A DNA stretch of 64,000 nucleotides from Lachnospiraceae bacterium (GTDB lineage Bacteria; Bacillota; Clostridia; Lachnospirales; Lachnospiraceae). Location: positions 288,109-352,108 of the forward strand of contig JAAUZE010000008.1 in NCBI GenBank assembly GCA_014804755.1, read 5' to 3'. Numbering within the stretch: the stretch's first letter is position 1; every line of letters starts with the position of its first letter. Both the position numbers and the translations under genes were made by a program. The notes beneath the pieces are model-generated. The model was given only the letters and a program-made list of their open reading frames with translations, made no database searches and had not been told where the DNA came from. This document shows, in pieces, positions 31,970 through 40,935 of this stretch.

Positions 31970-34498
31970 ATGAAACAGATTGATAAGAAAGTGTTATTAC
32001 AATATGTAAGATTACGGATTGTGTTAGTGACATTGGTGGTCATACTATGCCTGATGATATGGCCGTTTCAGTATTTTTATCATTCCTTCTACTCTGTATA
32101 TGGCGAAACGGAGCCTTCTTATACAGGAAATGTAACGATGGAGGAAATCGTGCTTCAGGAGTTTGTGCCGAAGGAAGATCATATCCGTGATGTAAGCGTT
32201 TCCTGCAGGGTGGACGATGTGCATTACATGGATCGGGTGTTTGTGACCCTGTATGATGCGGCGTATAACATTCTATATCAGGAAGTCCTGCAGTTTTCCG
32301 ATATTCGGCTGCGCGATGAGATCAAGATCACGCCGGAACTTGATGTGACGCCCGGAGAGACCTATTATCTTGGCTTTAATGTCCATTTTGACAGTGTCGG
32401 CACGCTGCAGATCGCCTATGCGGACCAGAGTTTCCTGCAGATAGAGGAATGCGGTATTCTTGCGTATGCAGGCACGCCTTATGTGAATCAGGCAATCCTG
32501 ATCCGATTCCACTATACGGCACCGTATTCTGCCGGATTACGCATTCTGTGTATTACGGGTGTGCTTGCCTGTGGGGTTCTGTTGTATGTGGTGATTGTCT
32601 GGCTGATGGAGTTTTTGAAGAGGAAAAAGCGGGTGCCGCAGGCGGCGATAGGATGTCTTGCGGGACTGACTTTGGCGGGAGTACTTTTTGTCGGATTCTG
32701 TTTCTATCAATTATGTGTTGTAAGGTTTTTTGGCGGAGAAATCTGGGATAGGATCGTATATGCCGCAGCCTGTCTGATCATGCTGTGTCTTTTTTGGTAC
32801 GCTTTCTATAAGGGAATTGGATGGATCCGGCATATGCAAAGAGATCAGGAGCAGTCTTTAGAAACGCTCATAAAGAGGAACAAAAAAGTATGGATCGACT
32901 ATTTACAGGTAGTGTGTCTTACCGCTCTCTTTTATGAGGGTGTCGCATACGTGAACGCATCTGTCCAATGGAAGCAGGATATTGCAAGAAATATGGTATT
33001 TATGCTGTTTGGATTGTTTGTGCTGCTGACATTAAAGTTCCGTGAGGTGGTCAATATCTTTTCCGGCCTCTGGTCTTTAGTACTGATTTTGGCCGGCATC
33101 TTCTACTGTCGTACGAATGGGGGGGATGCGCATGCCACGGAGGCGGCGGGAATCCTGATCCTGGCAGCGGATTTCTGGGGAATCGTGCTGATCCATACAT
33201 TGCGGAATTTCAAAAAAATGCGGGAACAAAGGCTGAATATCCCATTGGCGCTATGTTTTGTACTGATGTGTGTGTTCATGATGATCAACAGCTTTGGTAA
33301 GGCGTGGCCGTTTTTTATGGCAGTCACATTCACGCTGTTCTATCTACAGAGCTATACGGAGGAAGAGAAAGATCGGATTGTTCATAATATGATCAATGCC
33401 TTATTTACGCATTTCGGACTGATGATCGTTCTGTGCTGTCTGCACAGACCCTATCATTATTATCGCTTCAATCGTTATCCGATGTGGTTTCATACTGTGG
33501 CCAGCACGGGAATTTATCTTTCCTGTGTGGCAGCGGCAGCGCTGGTACGCCTGTTTTTGGCAATCAGGGATTCCGGTTATGTTTTTCGAAAAGCTTGGAA
33601 AGAATGGATAGGGAATAGTGTGGTGCTTGCCTATATTGCACTGGCAATACCGAGAACGGCGATCGTGGCGGTTTTGGGATTGGGGATTGCGCTGGCGATC
33701 GCGGCGGCCATTGTATACCGGCCCAAGATCAGGTATTATATACAGATTGCAGGAATTCTGCTGCTGTCTCTGGTCTTAAGCATACCGGTGATCTATACGA
33801 TGACAAGATGTGTTCCGGCGATCGTGGACAAGCCGGTTTATCTGAATGAGGATTCTGAGAACTTTGACGGAGCGATCCGGGAGGGCGAGGCGCCTGATTC
33901 TGACAGCTATATGTATTTCAGAGCGCTTGTGAGGCTTTGGGCGAATCGGTTTTATGTTCCACAGGATTTCATACAAAAGTATTTGGAGGACCGGGTGTCT
34001 GCCGATCCGCAGTTTAGTGTTCTGGCGGAGGTGGCGTCGGGAGAAATGACAGGGCTTGCAGAGCCGCAGAATCTTGATCATGCGCTGTCCGTGGAGGGAA
34101 ATACAGTACTGAACGAGATGTCGAACGGCAGGATTGCCATATTCCGGGATTATCTGGAACATTTGACATGGAAGGGGCATGAGCAGATGGGGTACGATGG
34201 GGACTACGAGATGCTCGCGGATCATGCGCATAACTCCTTTATTCAGAATGCGTATGATTTCGGGATACCTGCGGGAGTGCTGTTTTTACTGTTGATCCTG
34301 TTGATGATTTTTTCTGCGGTCTACCGGATATGGACGGGGAAAGAGAGAAGTGAAAAGCAGTTCATGCTGTTTTTGACAGGCTGTGTGTTTTTGCTTGTAA
34401 GTCTGACAGAATATGCATCGAATCCTTGTATGCCGCTCTGTTTTGTAACGCTGTTTATGCTCATTACTATGCGAACATGGAAAAATGTGGTAAAATAA
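31970..34498 (+). CDS. O-antigen ligase/polymerase-like membrane protein
   Basis: An 842-residue membrane protein. One N-terminal helix (about 15-35) is followed by an outer beta-rich domain (about 50-190) and then about twelve helices. Late in the protein the ADHAHNSFIQNAYDFGIPAG segment matches the conserved His-containing outer loop of WaaL/Wzy-type ligases and polymerases. It is larger than usual for this family because of the N-terminal domain. It may polymerise a repeat unit or join a finished lipid-linked glycan to protein or wall. With no PglB in the window, it is the main transfer candidate. The start at 31970 follows GGAAGGA; an upstream GTG overlaps the GtrB-like gene. Confidence 0.7.
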   Translation: MKQIDKKVLLQYVRLRIVLVTLVVILCLMIWPFQYFYHSFYSVYGETEPSYTGNVTMEEIVLQEFVPKEDHIRDVSVSCRVDDVHYMDRVFVTLYDAAYNILYQEVLQFSDIRLRDEIKITPELDVTPGETYYLGFNVHFDSVGTLQIAYADQSFLQIEECGILAYAGTPYVNQAILIRFHYTAPYSAGLRILCITGVLACGVLLYVVIVWLMEFLKRKKRVPQAAIGCLAGLTLAGVLFVGFCFYQLCVVRFFGGEIWDRIVYAAACLIMLCLFWYAFYKGIGWIRHMQRDQEQSLETLIKRNKKVWIDYLQVVCLTALFYEGVAYVNASVQWKQDIARNMVFMLFGLFVLLTLKFREVVNIFSGLWSLVLILAGIFYCRTNGGDAHATEAAGILILAADFWGIVLIHTLRNFKKMREQRLNIPLALCFVLMCVFMMINSFGKAWPFFMAVTFTLFYLQSYTEEEKDRIVHNMINALFTHFGLMIVLCCLHRPYHYYRFNRYPMWFHTVASTGIYLSCVAAAALVRLFLAIRDSGYVFRKAWKEWIGNSVVLAYIALAIPRTAIVAVLGLGIALAIAAAIVYRPKIRYYIQIAGILLLSLVLSIPVIYTMTRCVPAIVDKPVYLNEDSENFDGAIREGEAPDSDSYMYFRALVRLWANRFYVPQDFIQKYLEDRVSADPQFSVLAEVASGEMTGLAEPQNLDHALSVEGNTVLNEMSNGRIAIFRDYLEHLTWKGHEQMGYDGDYEMLADHAHNSFIQNAYDFGIPAGVLFLLLILLMIFSAVYRIWTGKERSEKQFMLFLTGCVFLLVSLTEYASNPCMPLCFVTLFMLITMRTWKNVVK

Positions 34499-34516
34499 TT
34501 TGTTGTAATTGCAATT
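34486..34516 (+). promoter_or_regulatory. Weak extended -10 and palindrome before the PglF-like gene
   Basis: TGTGG-TAAAAT (34486-34496) looks like an extended -10 but has no convincing -35. The perfect palindrome AATTGCAATT lies at 34507-34516. It could start transcription of the pgl-like module. Confidence 0.3.
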
Positions 34517-34559
34517 GTGATGGGGAGAAATGGTAATCTGACAGTAATAAGGTGAAACG

Positions 34560-36446
34560 ATGGGACAAATGAAGCAGATAGAGAAAAAGATCCTGAATAC
34601 AAAATTGTTGGTGCGGCGTATCGTTCTGATCATTTATGATATCATTGCGGTGGTGTTATCGAGCTATATTCCGCTCGTCATGCGTTATGAGTTTCATATT
34701 TCGGAAATCCCGCAGGAGTTTGTGGATAATGTGGAATGGTTTATGCCATTCGGTATTATAACGACGCTCCTTGTGTTTTACCTGTTAAGGCTTTATCACA
34801 GTCTTTGGGCGTATGCCGGTGTGACCGAGATGCAGAATATGGTGGCGGCATGCGCGTTAAGTGCGCTCTGTCAATGTGTCGGACTGCATTTTACAAAGCA
34901 TTATGTACCGAGAACCTATTATTTTATCTATCTGCTGGTATTGTTTGCATTTACGCTCTTAAGCCGCTTTTCATATCGTTTTTTAAGAGAAGCGAAGCAT
35001 CGGATCAATAACAGTAAAAACGGAACGGCGGTCATGATCATCGGCGCGGGCGATGCCGGAAACGTCATTATGAAGGAGATCATCAGCAGCCATTATTCCA
35101 CAATGACAATTAAATGTGTCATTGACGATGATAAGAATAAATGGGGTCGATATGTGCAGGGAATCAAAGTGGTTGGCGGGAGGGGCGAGATCATCCGCGC
35201 AGCCAGGGAATATGAGATTGATGAGATCATCATTGCGCTGCCGTCTGTACCGAAGCACATGATCCGTGACATCATTGATATTTGTAAAGAGACGGATTGC
35301 AAGCTGCGCACGCTTCCGGGTATGTATCAGCTTGTGAACGGGGAGGTCAATGTCAGCAAGATCAGGGATGTGGATGTGGAAGATCTGCTCGGCAGGGAAC
35401 CGATCAAGGTGGATTTGAATTCCATCCTGGAATATGTCAAGGACAAGGTCGTGCTCGTGACGGGCGGCGGCGGTTCCATCGGGAGCGAGTTGTGCCGTCA
35501 GATCGCAACACATCAGCCGAAGCAGCTCATTATCGTGGATATTTATGAGAACAGCGCCTATGACATTCAGCAGGAATTACTCGCGGCGCATCCGCGCATG
35601 AATCTGCTTGTGCTGATCGCATCCGTCCGGAATACCGCACGCATGAGCAGCATTTTTGAGACATACCATCCGGATATTGTCTATCATGCGGCGGCGCATA
35701 AACATGTGCCGTTAATGGAGGACAGCCCGAATGAGGCGGTAAAAAACAATGTGTTCGGGACATGGAAGACCGCGCAGGCAGCGGCGATGAACGGGGTAAA
35801 GAAATTTGTCATGATCTCGACGGACAAAGCAGTGAACCCGACGAATGTCATGGGAGCGACCAAGCGGATCTGTGAGATGATCATTCAGACCTTTAACAGG
35901 CATTATGATACGGAATTTGTGGCGGTGCGCTTCGGCAACGTGCTTGGGAGCAACGGAAGCGTGATTCCCCTGTTCAGAAAGCAGATTGAGGCGGGAGGGC
36001 CGGTGACGGTAACGCATCCCGATATTATCCGGTATTTTATGACAATACCCGAGGCGGTCTCTTTGGTGCTTCAGGCGGGAGTTTACGCGAAGGGCGGAGA
36101 GATTTTTGTGCTCGACATGGGAGAGCCGGTAAAAATTCTGGATCTGGCGAAGAACCTGATCCGTCTTTCGGGCTATAAGGTGGATGAGGATATCAAGATC
36201 AAGTTTACGGGCTTACGTCCGGGTGAAAAGTTATATGAGGAGCTTCTGATGAATGAGGAGGGCATGACGGATACGGCAAACAAGCTCATTCATATCGGAA
36301 AGCCGATCGAGTTTGACGAGATGGTCTTTTTTAAGCAGCTCAAGCGTCTAAAGGATGCGGCGAACGAGGAGTCGGAGGAAATCAGAGAGCTTGTGAGGGA
36401 AATTGTGCCGACCTATACGCCGAAGGATGATGAGGAATTAGAATAG
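34560..36446 (+). CDS. PglF/CapD-like membrane UDP-GlcNAc 4,6-dehydratase
   Basis: A 628-residue protein of the CapD/FlaA1/PglF class. About four or five membrane helices lie in residues 20-135. A first nucleotide-binding fold follows (IIGAGDAGNVIMKEI), then the catalytic SDR domain from about 295 (VLVTGGGGSIGSELC). The active site reads STDKAVNPTNVMGATKR, with Met in place of the usual SDR Tyr, as in PglF-type enzymes that use Asp-Lys for catalysis. It should turn UDP-GlcNAc into UDP-4-keto-6-deoxy-GlcNAc. The PglE-like aminotransferase follows 19 bases later. It is distinct from the soluble PseB. Confidence 0.9.
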   Translation: MGQMKQIEKKILNTKLLVRRIVLIIYDIIAVVLSSYIPLVMRYEFHISEIPQEFVDNVEWFMPFGIITTLLVFYLLRLYHSLWAYAGVTEMQNMVAACALSALCQCVGLHFTKHYVPRTYYFIYLLVLFAFTLLSRFSYRFLREAKHRINNSKNGTAVMIIGAGDAGNVIMKEIISSHYSTMTIKCVIDDDKNKWGRYVQGIKVVGGRGEIIRAAREYEIDEIIIALPSVPKHMIRDIIDICKETDCKLRTLPGMYQLVNGEVNVSKIRDVDVEDLLGREPIKVDLNSILEYVKDKVVLVTGGGGSIGSELCRQIATHQPKQLIIVDIYENSAYDIQQELLAAHPRMNLLVLIASVRNTARMSSIFETYHPDIVYHAAAHKHVPLMEDSPNEAVKNNVFGTWKTAQAAAMNGVKKFVMISTDKAVNPTNVMGATKRICEMIIQTFNRHYDTEFVAVRFGNVLGSNGSVIPLFRKQIEAGGPVTVTHPDIIRYFMTIPEAVSLVLQAGVYAKGGEIFVLDMGEPVKILDLAKNLIRLSGYKVDEDIKIKFTGLRPGEKLYEELLMNEEGMTDTANKLIHIGKPIEFDEMVFFKQLKRLKDAANEESEEIRELVREIVPTYTPKDDEELE

Positions 36447-36465
36447 AGCAGGAGGGAACGGTTTT

Positions 36466-37614
36466 ATGGGCAGCAGGGAGGAGCATAAGAGAATTTATCT
36501 GTCAAGTCCGACCATGCATGGGGACGAGCAGCGTTTTGTACAGGAAGCATTTGATACGAACTGGGTAGCACCGCTCGGACCGAATGTGGATGCGTTTGAG
36601 CAGGAAATCTGCGCGTATACGAAAGCGGGATATGCGGCGGCCTTAGATTCAGGAACGGCGGCGATCCATCTCGCGTTAAAGCTTGCGGGTGTGAAGGAAG
36701 GCGATATTGTGTTTGCACCGTCCCTGACATTTTCTGCGACCTGTAATCCGATTATGTACGAGAAGGCGGTTCCGGTATTCATCGACTGCGAGCCGGATAC
36801 GTGGAATATGTCGCCGCAGGCGCTGGAGCAGGCGTTCAAAAAATATCCGCAGGCAAAGGCGGTCATTGCCGTTTATCTGTACGGAACGCCCGCGAAGATT
36901 GATGAATTGATGGAAATCTGTAAACGGCATAACGTACCGTATATCGAGGATGCGGCGGAGTCGCTCGGAGCGACTTATAAAGGAAAGCAGACGGGAACAT
37001 TCGGGAGATTCGGAATTTATTCGTTTAACGGGAATAAGATCATAACGACGTCGGGGGGCGGCATGCTTGTCTCGGACGATCAAGAGGCGATCGCGCGCGC
37101 GCGTTTTTTTGCGACACAGGCGCGTGACAAGGCAAGGTATTACCAGCATTCACAGATCGGCTATAACTATCGCATGAGCAATATCACGGCAGGGGTCGGC
37201 AGGGGGCAGCTGCTGCATCTGGATGAGCATATTGCGCTAAAAAAAGCAATCTATGAGCGTTACAAGGAGGCATTTGCGGATATTGAGGAGATTGCGATGA
37301 ATCCGGTGGATGTGGACGGCGAGGCAAATTACTGGCTCTCCTGCATGACGATCCGGAACGATAGTCATGTAACAACGGATATGGTGATGGATCGTTTGGA
37401 CGAGTATAACATCGAATCGCGACCGATCTGGAAACCGATGCATTTGCAGCCCGTGTTTGCGGATTATGATTTTTTCACGCATGACGGCGGAAAAGAGAGC
37501 GTATCGCAGCATATTTTTGATCATGGTCTCTGCCTGCCGAGCGATATTAAGAATACGCCGGAGGATATGGAGCTGATCATCGGGCTGGTGCGCGGGCTGT
37601 TTGGGAAAGAGTAA
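36466..37614 (+). CDS. PglE-like UDP-4-amino-sugar transaminase
   Basis: A 382-residue DegT-family PLP enzyme. IYLSSPTMHGDEQRFVQEAF and DTNWVAPLGPNVDAFEQE are typical of PglE/WbpE-like proteins. ALDSGTAAIHLAL binds PLP phosphate, and the Schiff-base lysine is in YSFNGNKIITTSGGG. It should form UDP-4-amino-4,6-dideoxy-GlcNAc from the PglF-like product. The PglD-type acetyltransferase that would complete UDP-bacillosamine is not in the window, unless the GNAT at 30440 does this. The ATG follows AGGAGGGA. Confidence 0.88.
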   Translation: MGSREEHKRIYLSSPTMHGDEQRFVQEAFDTNWVAPLGPNVDAFEQEICAYTKAGYAAALDSGTAAIHLALKLAGVKEGDIVFAPSLTFSATCNPIMYEKAVPVFIDCEPDTWNMSPQALEQAFKKYPQAKAVIAVYLYGTPAKIDELMEICKRHNVPYIEDAAESLGATYKGKQTGTFGRFGIYSFNGNKIITTSGGGMLVSDDQEAIARARFFATQARDKARYYQHSQIGYNYRMSNITAGVGRGQLLHLDEHIALKKAIYERYKEAFADIEEIAMNPVDVDGEANYWLSCMTIRNDSHVTTDMVMDRLDEYNIESRPIWKPMHLQPVFADYDFFTHDGGKESVSQHIFDHGLCLPSDIKNTPEDMELIIGLVRGLFGKE

Positions 37615-37622
37615 GGGAGCGG

Positions 37623-37816
37623 TTGCGAAACGCGGGGGAAAGTTTATGTAATGTTCAAAAGATACAATCCAACGCGGGCACGCTTTCGCTACTTGGCGCT
37701 CGTAGCGGTACATAACATGCCAAAATACGGCATGTAAGTACCGACGGCTCCAAAGTGCCTGCTTATGGATAGGGATCTTTTGACCAATCATAAATGTTGT
37801 GAACAGCGTTTCGCAA
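37623..37816 (+). other. Large multi-arm inverted-repeat structure, possible RNA element
   Basis: The gap between the PglE-like and PglC-like genes folds into nested stems. TTGCGAAACGC (37623-37633) pairs perfectly with GCGTTTCGCAA (37806-37816). TCAAAAGAT (37655-37663) pairs with ATCTTTTGA (37775-37783). GCGGGCA (37674-37680) pairs with TGCCTGC (37756-37762) using one G-U pair. Inside are CGCTAC/GTAGCG (37687-37707) and GGTAC-ACATGCC with GGCATGT-GTACC (37707-37742). The branching shape and wobble pair suggest a structured RNA, though it resembles no riboswitch I know. It lies just before the PglC-like start. Confidence 0.55.
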
Positions 37817-37844
37817 GGGAGAATGAAAAGAGGAGTATCACAGC

Positions 37845-38507
37845 ATGTATCGTAACGTCATCAAACGCCTGTTGGATATTGTATGTTCGGGGATTGGACT
37901 GATCGTGCTCAGTCCGGTGTATTTGATCATGGCAGTCTTGGTACGTGTCAAGCTCGGTTCTCCTGTAATCTTTCATCAGGAGCGGCCGGGATACCATGAA
38001 AAGATATTTACGTTATGTAAATTTCGCACGATGACCGATGAGCGGGATGAAAACGGGGAGCTGCTTCCTGATTCGGTACGGCTGACAAAATTCGGCAAAC
38101 TGCTTCGGAAGACGAGTCTTGACGAGCTTCCGGAGCTTTGGAATATTTTTAAGGGTGATATGAGCCTGATCGGACCGCGTCCGCTGCTTGTCTCCTACCT
38201 GCCGTGGTATACGGAACGGGAGAAGAAGCGACACAGCGTCCGACCCGGACTGACGGGATTGGCGCAGGTGAGCGGCAGGAACTTTATTGAGTGGGATAAA
38301 CGGCTCGAAAAGGACGTCGAATATGTCGAACATATCAGCTTTTTGCTGGATCTGCGCATTTTATGGCGCACCGTCATGGTCGTATTTGCTAAGAGCGACG
38401 AAGTTGCCGAGGTGACGGATGACGTGGAGGGAAATTTAGCGGAAATCCGCGCATCAAAAAAAGAAAATGTTCTAAGGCCGGAAAATACTCAGCCCAAGAA
38501 CATTTAG
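37845..38507 (+). CDS. PglC-like small phosphoglycosyl transferase
   Basis: A 220-residue monotopic phosphoglycosyl transferase. One N-terminal re-entrant hydrophobic segment (about 10-33) is followed by FHQERPGYHEKIFTLCKFRT, the catalytic Asp-Glu in TSLDELPELWNIFKGDMS and IGPRPLLVSYLPWY. PglC moves diNAcBac-1-phosphate to undecaprenyl phosphate and starts the Campylobacter N-glycan. The PglF- and PglE-like enzymes upstream fit a 4-amino-sugar first residue. The ATG follows GAGGAG. The 3' end forms part of a terminator stem. Confidence 0.9.
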   Translation: MYRNVIKRLLDIVCSGIGLIVLSPVYLIMAVLVRVKLGSPVIFHQERPGYHEKIFTLCKFRTMTDERDENGELLPDSVRLTKFGKLLRKTSLDELPELWNIFKGDMSLIGPRPLLVSYLPWYTEREKKRHSVRPGLTGLAQVSGRNFIEWDKRLEKDVEYVEHISFLLDLRILWRTVMVVFAKSDEVAEVTDDVEGNLAEIRASKKENVLRPENTQPKNI

Positions 38508-38536
38508 GTCTTTTTTTTAAAATGCCGAAGGCATTT
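38465..38536 (+). terminator. Rho-independent terminator after the PglC-like gene
   Basis: AAATGTTCT (38465-38473) pairs perfectly with AGAACATTT (38497-38505), which overlaps the stop codon. A run of eight T's follows at 38511-38518. Directly behind lies AAATGCC-GAA-GGCATTT (38520-38536). The loop of the first stem is long (23 bases, with GGC/GCC that can also pair), so termination may be partial. Confidence 0.55.
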
Positions 38537-38588
38537 CTTTGTTGGGTGTTACAGTGTTGTAAACGGCAGAAACAGGAGCAGGAACGAT

Positions 38589-39653
38589 ATGGCGGGAATC
38601 AGGATCATTGATCTGACGCATGAAGATGAGTGGAACCGGGTGATCGGACAGTTTACAAAGCATGACGTGTATTTCACGCCGGGATATGTCAAAGCTTTTT
38701 GGAGAAATGGGGACGGTGAGCCGCTCCTACTCTATTATGACGGAAAAAAGATGCAGGCTGTGAATGTCGTGATGAAGCGTGCCGTGCCGGTGCGTCAGAC
38801 AAAGGACGCAGCGGACGAGGCATTAAAGGAATGTTATGATTTTGTGACGCCGTATGGTTATGGTGGTTTTCTTTTGCAAGGGGATACTTCAGGAGAAGAA
38901 AAGCAGGCGCTTGCACATGCATACCGTGATTTTTGCCGTGATCATCATATTGTGGCGGAGTTTAACCGCTATCATCCCGTGATTGGCAACGCGCATGATA
39001 TGGAATGCCTCTATGAGGTCATTGATCTGGGGCATACCGTCTGCATGGATATTTCCTCGAAAGAGAAAATATGGGAGGGACTTACAAGTAAAAACCGGAA
39101 TCTGATCCGCAAGGCCCAGAAGAGCGGTGTGCACGTTTACTGGGGCAGGGACGAGAGCCTATTTGCGGAGTTTGAACAAATTTACAACGCGACGATGGAT
39201 AAAGTAGGCGCGGATTGTTATTACTATTTTCAAAAGGAATTTTATGACAGCATCTTAAACGACATGAAGCATCAGGCACTTGTCTTTTCCGCGCTTCTTG
39301 CCGGAGAGACGATCGCGATGTCCATTATCCTGTATGGGAATGGGCAGCTTCATTATCATTTGTCCGCATCAAAAAAAGAATATCAGTCCTATGCGCCGAC
39401 GAATCTGCTGCTCTATGAAGCGGCATGTTTCGGGAACAGCATCGGTATGAAGACGTTTCATTTGGGCGGTGGTCTGGGAAGCCGCGAGGATTCGCTGTAT
39501 CATTTCAAAAAGCAGTTTAACCGATATGAGGATACACAGTTTGCCATCGGAAGGGCGGTTTTTGATGCGGAGACGTATGAGCGTCTGCGGGAAATCAATA
39601 ACCATGCGAAGGAGACAAACTTTTTCCCGGCTTACAGGGATATGGACGCATAG
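38589..39653 (+). CDS. FemAB/BioF2-like GNAT-fold acyl or aminoacyl transferase
   Basis: A 354-residue soluble protein of the FemAB-like GNAT group. VYFTPGYVKAFWRNGDGEP opens it, LTSKNRNLIRKAQKSGV is the conserved central helix, and FHLGGGLGSREDSLYHFKKQF is the C-terminal signature. Fem enzymes use aminoacyl-tRNA to extend wall peptides; relatives in glycan clusters put acyl or aminoacyl groups on amino sugars. Here it lies between the PglC-like and PglA-like genes, so the growing glycan is a plausible target. A second related protein is at 52541. The start follows CAGGAGCAGGAACG. Confidence 0.8.
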   Translation: MAGIRIIDLTHEDEWNRVIGQFTKHDVYFTPGYVKAFWRNGDGEPLLLYYDGKKMQAVNVVMKRAVPVRQTKDAADEALKECYDFVTPYGYGGFLLQGDTSGEEKQALAHAYRDFCRDHHIVAEFNRYHPVIGNAHDMECLYEVIDLGHTVCMDISSKEKIWEGLTSKNRNLIRKAQKSGVHVYWGRDESLFAEFEQIYNATMDKVGADCYYYFQKEFYDSILNDMKHQALVFSALLAGETIAMSIILYGNGQLHYHLSASKKEYQSYAPTNLLLYEAACFGNSIGMKTFHLGGGLGSREDSLYHFKKQFNRYEDTQFAIGRAVFDAETYERLREINNHAKETNFFPAYRDMDA

Positions 39654-39729
39654 GAGAGGAGAAGGACGTGCTTACGAAGGTGGAAAAACTGATCATAATA
39701 AGCCGGAAAAGAAACAGAGAAGGGGCAGC

Positions 39730-40845
39730 ATGAAAAAAATACTCATTTTGACGAATCTGGATATCGGGCTGTATAATTTTCGAAGGGAACTTTTGGAAGC
39801 GCTGCTTGCGGTGCCCTATGAGGTTCATATCGCGCTGCCTGAGGGGGAGTTGATTCCGAAGCTTGTGAAGATGGGATGCATATTCCATGAAACAAAAATG
39901 GAGCGGCGCGGGATGAATCCGCTGCATGAGGTGAAGCTGATGCGGCGTTATCGTCAGCTTCTGGGCGAGGTTAAACCGGATGTGGCGCTGACCTATACGA
40001 TTAAACCTAATATTTACGGCGGTTCGGCACTGGCCTCGGCTGGTATTCCCTATATCACGAATATCACGGGTCTGGGCACGGCAGTTGAGGGAACTGGACT
40101 GCTTCAGAAAGCGACAATTCGAATGTACAGACATGCCATGCGTGGCGTAAGCTGCTTATTTTTTCAAAATCAAAAGAATGAGCAATACTTTACAAAGCGC
40201 GGTATCGCAATCGGCAAACACAGACAGCTGCCCGGTTCCGGTGTCAATCTGGAGCGTTTTTCGTATCTGCCGTATCCGGAGGAGGACGAGCCGGTATCCA
40301 TGCTTTTCATTTCCCGTGTGTTAAAGGAGAAGGGCATTGATCAGTTTATGGAAATGGCGAAGGTCATCCGCGGGGAATATCCGAATACGCGTTTTCATAT
40401 TCTGGGGTTTTGCGAAGATGACGACGATAAGCCCGACTCTTATCGAAAACGGATCGCGGACTTAGAGGCGCAGGGCATTTTACAGTTTGAGGGGATGCAG
40501 GAGGATGTGCGCCCGTTTCTTGCAAAAAGCCAGTGTACGATCCACCCGTCCTTTTATCCCGAGGGGATGTCCAATGTCTGTCTGGAGAGCGCAGCGAGCG
40601 GCAGACCGGTCATCACGACGGACCGCGCGGGATGCAGGGATACGGTCGAGGATGGGAAAACGGGACTTTTGGTTAAGGAGCGCGACACGGAGGATCTGAT
40701 CCGTGCTGTGCGGCAGTTTTTGGAGATGTCCTATGCGCAGCGAAAGCAGATGGGCGTAGAAGCAAGGCGCAAAATGGAACGGGAGTTTGACAGGCGTTTT
40801 GTCGTGGAAAGTTATTTGAAGGAACTGAAACAAATTTTGGGTTAA
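39730..40845 (+). CDS. PglA-like glycosyltransferase (GT4)
   Basis: A 371-residue GT4 enzyme. ILILTNLDIGLYNFRREL, YTIKPNIYGGSALA and NITGLGTAVEG are strongly typical of PglA, the enzyme that adds the first GalNAc to Und-PP-bacillosamine in Campylobacter, and of the related CapM. The donor domain has FISRVLKEKGIDQFMEMA and the EX7E region HPSFYPEGMSNVCLESAASG. The true start is the ATG behind AGAGAAGGGGC; the long in-frame extension from 39469 overlaps the FemAB-like gene and is rejected. With PglC-like 37845 it would make the first disaccharide. Confidence 0.88.
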   Translation: MKKILILTNLDIGLYNFRRELLEALLAVPYEVHIALPEGELIPKLVKMGCIFHETKMERRGMNPLHEVKLMRRYRQLLGEVKPDVALTYTIKPNIYGGSALASAGIPYITNITGLGTAVEGTGLLQKATIRMYRHAMRGVSCLFFQNQKNEQYFTKRGIAIGKHRQLPGSGVNLERFSYLPYPEEDEPVSMLFISRVLKEKGIDQFMEMAKVIRGEYPNTRFHILGFCEDDDDKPDSYRKRIADLEAQGILQFEGMQEDVRPFLAKSQCTIHPSFYPEGMSNVCLESAASGRPVITTDRAGCRDTVEDGKTGLLVKERDTEDLIRAVRQFLEMSYAQRKQMGVEARRKMEREFDRRFVVESYLKELKQILG

Positions 40846-40935
40846 CATACATTTGGCAGTAAAAGAGGAAATTCTTTTGCAGGCCGGTGTGAACAGAATG
40901 ACTGCGTTTTGGCAGAACGTGAGGAGGAGAAGAAT

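Noticed and set aside
31970-34498. PglB/STT3 oligosaccharyltransferase
   Set aside because: No WWDYG-type motif is seen here or in the other large membrane proteins (28424, 42604). The late His-containing loop fits WaaL/Wzy-type proteins better.
39469-39729. 87-residue extension of the PglA-like protein
   Set aside because: It overlaps the FemAB-like gene in another frame; the ATG at 39730 starts exactly at the conserved GT4 N-terminus with a ribosome binding site.
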